DNA of 36,301 nucleotides from an uncultured Lachnospiraceae bacterium. GTDB lineage: Bacteria > Bacillota > Clostridia > Lachnospirales > Lachnospiraceae. Shown piece by piece: positions 33,976 to 36,301 of the stretch. The notes beneath the pieces were generated by a model, which was not told where the DNA came from, did no database searches, and saw nothing but the letters and a program-made list of their open reading frames with translations. Numbering within the stretch: position 1 is the stretch's first letter; every line of letters starts with the position of its first letter. Both the position numbers and the translations under genes were made by a program. The DNA lies in contig CACWRR010000016.1 of NCBI GenBank assembly GCA_902763335.1, positions 1 through 36,301 on the forward strand. The letters are read 5' to 3'.

Positions 33976-34004
33976 AGTATAATGATATGGGTTAAAAAAG
34001 TCAA
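33976..34004 (-). promoter_or_regulatory. Promoter of the VanZ-like gene
   Basis: On the minus strand TTGACT (34004-33999) and TATACT (33981-33976) are separated by exactly 17 bases. The predicted leader is short, about 17 bases to the ATG at 33952, and contains the AAGGTGG site. Confidence 0.75.
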
Positions 34005-34052
34005 TCAAAAACAGATATTTAGTGATAAAACAGGAAAGAGAGGAAGAGACAA

Positions 34053-35402
34053 ATGAAAGACAGTGAAAATTCTTTGGGAACTGCACCGGTTGCCGGTCTG
34101 TTAAAAAAGTTTGCAATACCTAGTATAATAGCCATGCTTGTAAGTGCGTTATACAATATTGTCGATCAGTTTTTCATAGGAAGAAGCGTTGGTCCGCTTG
34201 GAAATGCCGCAACCAATGTAGCGTTTCCGCTTAGTACATCATGTGTAGCGATAGCACTTCTTATGGGAATAGGAGGTGCGGCTGCATTCAATCTGGAGAT
34301 GGGAGCAGGACACGGCAAGAAAGCCATACATTATATAGGAAATGCGATAACCATGCTTATAACATGTGGAGTGATATTGTGCATTATAGTTCAGTTATTT
34401 CTTACACCGATGTTAAAATTTTTCGGTTCACCGGACAGCGTGCTTGGATATGCCAAAACATATACATCCATAACATCATTTGGATTTCCGTTTCTTATAT
34501 TGGCGACAGGTGGAGGACATCTTATAAGAGCTGATGGAAGTCCGAAGTTTACAATGATGTGTAATCTTTCCGGAGCCGTTATAAATACGATTCTTGATCC
34601 CATACTTATATTTGGATGCGGTATGGGGATGGCGGGTGCTGCGATAGCGACTGTAGCAGGTCAGATATTTTCCGGAGCACTTGCAATATATTATTTTATG
34701 CATTTTAAAACAGTGGAGCTGACTAAGGAACATCTCTTAGTTAAGTGGGAGTATTTAGGAAGACTTGTAGCGCTTGGCGCTTCACCGTTTTTTAATCAGA
34801 TTGCCATGATGATAGTACAGATAGTTATGAATAAATCACTTACTTATTATGGTGCCTTATCATCATATGGCGGTGATATTCCACTTGCGTGTGCAGGCAT
34901 TATAACAAAGGTAGGTATGGTATTCTTTTCGATAGTCATAGGTATATCACAGGGATTGCAGCCGATTGTCAGCTTTAATTATGGTGCGGGCAGGCGTGAC
35001 AGGGTAAAAGAGGCATTATTGCTTGCACTAAAGGCGGGATTTATAATATCTGTAGTGGCATTTCTGATGTTCATACTTATACCTAGACAGATTATAGGAC
35101 TGTTTGGTTCGGGAAGCGCAGAATATTACAGATTTGCCGTTTTATATTTTAGAATATTTTTGTTTTTTACATTTATAAATTTCATTCAGCCAATATCATC
35201 GAATTTTTTTACGGCAATTGGAAAACCGTACAAGGGAATATTTCTCTCGCTTACAAGACAGATATTATTCCTGCTTCCGCTTATACTTATACTGCCACTT
35301 ATAATGGGAATAGACGGTATAATGTATGCGGGACCGTGTGCGGATCTGGTGGCAGGTATAGTGGCAGGAATAATGACCTATAAAGAAATTAAAAATATGT
35401 AG
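34053..35402 (+). CDS. MATE family multidrug/cation efflux transporter
   Basis: A 449-residue inner-membrane antiporter with about 12 transmembrane helices in two similar halves, as in the MATE family (NorM, MepA and DinF groups). The N-terminal signature LLKKFAIPSIIAMLVSALYN leads into VDQFFIGRSVG, a standard MATE opening. The second half has ISQGLQPIVSFNYGAGR, the matching repeat motif, which is most like the MepA branch. It expels drugs or metabolites using a sodium or proton gradient; the substrate cannot be told from sequence. AGAGGAAGAG lies just before the ATG. It stands alone and converges on the HAD phosphatase gene, three bases away. Confidence 0.95.
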   Translation: MKDSENSLGTAPVAGLLKKFAIPSIIAMLVSALYNIVDQFFIGRSVGPLGNAATNVAFPLSTSCVAIALLMGIGGAAAFNLEMGAGHGKKAIHYIGNAITMLITCGVILCIIVQLFLTPMLKFFGSPDSVLGYAKTYTSITSFGFPFLILATGGGHLIRADGSPKFTMMCNLSGAVINTILDPILIFGCGMGMAGAAIATVAGQIFSGALAIYYFMHFKTVELTKEHLLVKWEYLGRLVALGASPFFNQIAMMIVQIVMNKSLTYYGALSSYGGDIPLACAGIITKVGMVFFSIVIGISQGLQPIVSFNYGAGRRDRVKEALLLALKAGFIISVVAFLMFILIPRQIIGLFGSGSAEYYRFAVLYFRIFLFFTFINFIQPISSNFFTAIGKPYKGIFLSLTRQILFLLPLILILPLIMGIDGIMYAGPCADLVAGIVAGIMTYKEIKNM

Positions 35403-35405
35403 TAG

Positions 35406-36179
35406 TTAGAATAAATATTTTTCTATAAATTTTGCCACACCATCGTTTTCATTACTGTCGGTAGTGTGGGTTGCGATATCTTTTATGTCAGCTATGGCAT
35501 TTGATACGGCAACACTGACTCCGCAGAGTTTCATCATGTCGAGGTCGTTTGTGTCATCACCGAATGCAGCAATATTCCCGGTGGGGATACCGGTGACCTC
35601 GGCAAGCTTTTTTAAAGCACCGGCTTTTCCGGCATTTTTTGCCATGAAAGCATATCTGTTTTCATTTCTGTATGAGAGATAACGGCAGTCAAACCTGTTA
35701 CATATTTCTTCTGCAAGTTCAGGGGATGAACATTCCATTACGATTTTAAATGTAGGAAGCTTTAACGGTTCATTGAAAGTTACGGTATATGACGGACTTT
35801 CGCATCCGGTAAGCGTTACCTGACGCTCAGCGGGATACTGCCTGAAAATTCCATTATCATTTACAATGGAAATATAACATCCCGGATTCTCTTTTTTTAT
35901 CATATTCAATATTTCATTTGACAATTCCGTGTCCATATAAAAACCGAATAAAAGCTTTCCATTACAAAAAGTCATGGTGCCATCATTGGTTATCTGATAG
36001 TCAGGAAGTATCCTGTCGGTAAAAGGTGTTATACCGGTTATATACCTTGCAGTGGCAACAGAAGTTTTTATACCATAATCCGGACATTTTCTGAATATGG
36101 CGGCCGTATAGTCAGATATCGATTTATCATTTCTTAAAAGAGTATTATCAAGGTCAGTGACAATAAGTTTAATATCCAT
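35406..36179 (-). CDS. HAD superfamily Cof-type phosphatase
   Basis: A 257-residue cytoplasmic HAD hydrolase of the Cof/IIB subclass, which dephosphorylates small sugar phosphates or cofactor intermediates. Motif I is DLDNTLL with Asp9 (nucleophile) and Asp11. The C2-type cap occupies roughly 80-185. The conserved Lys is in FMAKNAGKAGALKKL, and motif IV is FGDDTNDLDMM. GGAGGA lies a few bases upstream of the ATG. The substrate is unknown. It is convergent with the MATE gene, with almost no gap and no clear terminator between them. Confidence 0.93.
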   Translation of the reverse strand: MDIKLIVTDLDNTLLRNDKSISDYTAAIFRKCPDYGIKTSVATARYITGITPFTDRILPDYQITNDGTMTFCNGKLLFGFYMDTELSNEILNMIKKENPGCYISIVNDNGIFRQYPAERQVTLTGCESPSYTVTFNEPLKLPTFKIVMECSSPELAEEICNRFDCRYLSYRNENRYAFMAKNAGKAGALKKLAEVTGIPTGNIAAFGDDTNDLDMMKLCGVSVAVSNAIADIKDIATHTTDSNENDGVAKFIEKYLF

Positions 36180-36202
36180 AAGTTTTCCTCCTCTTATATA
36201 GG

Positions 36203-36223
36203 GGTAGTGTCAAGTTTACTACC
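36203..36223. other. Inverted repeat upstream of the HAD gene
   Basis: GGTAGT (36203-36208) and ACTACC (36218-36223) form a perfect 6-base inverted repeat around TTGAC in its minus-strand centre. It lies 24 bases before the HAD start and could be an operator or a weak plus-strand terminator (TTATTTTTT follows). Evidence is slight. Confidence 0.3.
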
Positions 36224-36290
36224 TTATTTTTTATTAAAAACCTTTATTTTAGGGAGTTTGCAAACAAAAAGAGCATTGACCTCCCTTTTG

Positions 36291-36299
36291 TGGTATAAT
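36291..36299 (+). promoter_or_regulatory. Possible extended -10 promoter at the window edge
   Basis: TGGTATAAT reads towards a gene beyond the window end. The only -35-like sequence, TTGACC (36276-36281), is 12 bases away, too close for standard spacing. Confidence 0.35.
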
Positions 36300-36301
36300 A
36301 T

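Noticed and set aside
36276-36299. TTGACC plus TATAAT as a standard promoter at the window end
   Set aside because: The spacer is only 12 bases. I kept only the extended -10 as a weak feature.

Overview
The window reads as a chromosomal segment of an anaerobic, low-GC Firmicute, most likely a Lachnospiraceae member (Clostridia). The reasons are two T-box-controlled aminoacyl-tRNA synthetases, GGAGG ribosome binding sites with some GTG starts, an AT-rich vegetative promoter style, a single-chain pyruvate:ferredoxin oxidoreductase, a fused FeoA-FeoB iron transporter, and several families that I associate with gut clostridia (DUF4250, DUF5717/DUF5716-like, DUF815). Family names given as DUF numbers are from memory and were not searched. 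I see no phage, insertion sequence, CRISPR array, rRNA or tRNA.

Layout. 1-3934: the end of a T-box leader, an unusual repeat- and hairpin-rich spacer with a possible 36-codon ORF, then pheS-pheT and a terminator. 3961-7041: clpB and an ArsR/SmtB-family metal sensor that carries ligands for two metal sites, closed by a bidirectional terminator shared with a convergent DUF4250 gene. 7289-7409: a near-palindromic, highly structured element with no ORF. 7518-9603: a polysaccharide deacetylase and rarA. 9595-16644: a promoter followed by four same-strand genes of unknown function: a 1179-residue beta/alpha-solenoid protein, a degenerate Hsp70/actin-like protein, a TPR-like protein and a two-TM coiled-coil membrane protein. 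This operon is the best candidate for an undescribed system. 16663-19655: promoter, T-box, valS and terminator. 19686-23359: a small membrane protein, a cysteine-cluster protein and feoAB. 23410-27118: promoter, nifJ and terminator. 27157-30587: corA-like, DUF815 ATPase and a glycerol-1-phosphate dehydrogenase-like gene. 30584-32027 (minus): pdxT and pdxS for pyridoxal phosphate synthesis, divergent from a MocR/PdxR-type regulator (to 33577) across a compact control region with an inverted repeat. 33563-36179: a VanZ-like membrane protein, a MATE transporter and a HAD phosphatase.

How the genes work together. Translation (PheST, ValRS) is controlled by uncharged tRNA through T-boxes. ClpB handles aggregated protein. 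PFOR supplies acetyl-CoA and reduced ferredoxin, whose iron demand fits the adjacent FeoAB. PdxST makes PLP and is probably controlled by the divergent PLP-binding regulator. The four-gene operon looks like a membrane-associated assembly, but nothing in the sequence reveals its substrate or output.
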